This document shows positions 63,484-64,000 of a DNA stretch of 64,000 bases, piece after piece. The notes beneath the pieces were generated by a model. The model did not search any database, was not told the origin of the DNA, and worked only from the letters and a program-made list of their open reading frames with translations. Source of the stretch: JBFXAF01 sp050184585. Lineage in GTDB: Bacteria; Pseudomonadota; Alphaproteobacteria; Rhizobiales; Rhizobiaceae. Location of the stretch: the NCBI GenBank assembly GCA_050184585.1, contig JBFXAF010000008.1, positions 124,001 through 188,000 on the forward strand. Direction: 5' to 3'. Position 1 is the stretch's first letter. Each line of letters opens with the position of its first letter. The position numbers and the translations under genes are program-made.

Positions 63484-64000
63484 ATGAGCGACCAGACGAA
63501 GGAAGAGCGCGCCCACGAGGAGGCGATGGCGGCGGCCGAAACGTCGCCCGAAGGCGGCGACTACGAGGTCGTCGTCAAGCTGATCAAGGAAAACGAGGAG
63601 ATGAAGGACCGCGCGCTCAGGCTCGCGGCCGAGATGGAGAACCTGCGGCGGCGCACCCAGCGCGACGTTCAGGACGCACGCGCCTACGCGGTCACCAACT
63701 TCGCGCGCGACATGCTCGCCGTCTCCGACAATCTGAGGCGCGCCATCGACGCCGTGCCGGCCGAGATACGCGCCGCCGCCGACGCGGCGCTGGCGGGGCT
63801 GATCGACGGCGTCGAGATCACCGAGCGCTCGATGCTGTCGGCGCTGGACCGTCACGGAGTGAAAAAACTCGCGCCGGAGGGCGAACGCTTCGACCCGAAT
63901 TTCCATCAGGCCATGTTCGAGGTGCAGAACGCCGACGTGCCGGCGAACACGGTGGTCCAGGTCGTGCAGCCAGGCTACTCGATTGGCGACCGGGTTCTGA
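63484..64000 (+). CDS. grpE: Nucleotide exchange factor GrpE (partial, runs off the window)
   Basis: The first 172 residues are visible: an N-terminal acidic tail, a long coiled coil (YEVVVKLIKENEEMKDRALRLAAEMENLRRRTQRDV, about 27-63) and the beta-rich head (LAPEGERFDPNFHQAMFEV, about 129-147). GrpE drives ADP release from DnaK. The frame has no stop before 64000 and is expected to end shortly after (family length about 200-210). It follows hrcA, the usual order. Confidence 0.95.
   Translation, partial: MSDQTKEERAHEEAMAAAETSPEGGDYEVVVKLIKENEEMKDRALRLAAEMENLRRRTQRDVQDARAYAVTNFARDMLAVSDNLRRAIDAVPAEIRAAADAALAGLIDGVEITERSMLSALDRHGVKKLAPEGERFDPNFHQAMFEVQNADVPANTVVQVVQPGYSIGDRVL

Overview
The window is a high-GC chromosomal segment of an alphaproteobacterium, most likely of the order Hyphomicrobiales (Rhizobiales) and probably near Mesorhizobium/Phyllobacteriaceae. 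This rests on gene order and families: rph divergent from hrcA-grpE, the rdgB-hemW and rsmI-yraN pairs, maeB next to mutS, an OlsB-type ornithine lipid acyltransferase, a cysG-DUF2849-cysI-cysH-DUF934 sulfur cluster, and DUF982 and small Lys/Glu-rich proteins typical of rhizobia. G+C-rich palindromic intergenic repeats of the rhizobial kind are scattered through the window. No rRNA, tRNA or CRISPR array was recognised. Most genes are ordinary chromosomal housekeeping or metabolic genes. The accessory parts are short islands.

Layout. 1-5.6 kb: end of an upstream gene, a zur-like Fur regulator, an overlapping DUF4258/DUF2283 pair, a LysE-type exporter behind polA, and a small AT-richer island with an unknown gene and an XRE antitoxin-like protein. 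5.6-5.82 kb: a likely small RNA gene with C-rich loops. 5.9-14.3 kb: M20 dipeptidase, RNase D-like exonuclease, two small proteins, a bifunctional penicillin-binding protein, an SDR oxidoreductase, a YbaL/KefB-type antiporter and a PAS-LuxR regulator. 14.6-20.4 kb: a complete branched-chain-amino-acid-type ABC transporter (binding protein, two ATPases, two permeases) ending in an alpha/beta hydrolase that overlaps the last permease. 20.4-26 kb: host-attachment protein and the assimilatory sulfate/siroheme cluster. 26-34.5 kb: GMC oxidoreductase, an Ala/Lys/Pro histone-H1-like protein, an AcuI-like reductase, a hybrid histidine kinase, olsB with a possible Pho box, and small proteins.

34.6-46 kb is the most variable part. 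It holds a remnant of a restriction-type gene, then a MmeI-like (type IIL) restriction-modification enzyme. That gene carries an in-frame palindromic repeat and a 3' frameshift that fuses it to the next gene. After maeB and mutS comes a TcmP / DUF5131 (three-Cys-motif) pair, followed by about 0.7 kb without a convincing gene. 46.2-49.5 kb: a large autotransporter with eight PKD/cadherin-like repeats. 49.6-52.4 kb: aldo/keto reductase, and a MarR regulator divergent from cupin and VOC genes with two near-identical operator-like palindromes between them. 52.7-64 kb: gyrB, a secreted protein, a cytochrome P450, yraN-rsmI, hemW-rdgB-VOC, a MITE-like element with long perfect inverted repeats, rph, hrcA and the start of grpE.

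The items most worth a second look are the sRNA candidate at 5.67-5.82 kb, the TcmP/DUF5131 cassette, the damaged MmeI-like system with a repeat inside its reading frame, the polA whose proofreading motifs have lost two catalytic aspartates, and the unknown gene plus XRE pair at 4.8-5.5 kb.
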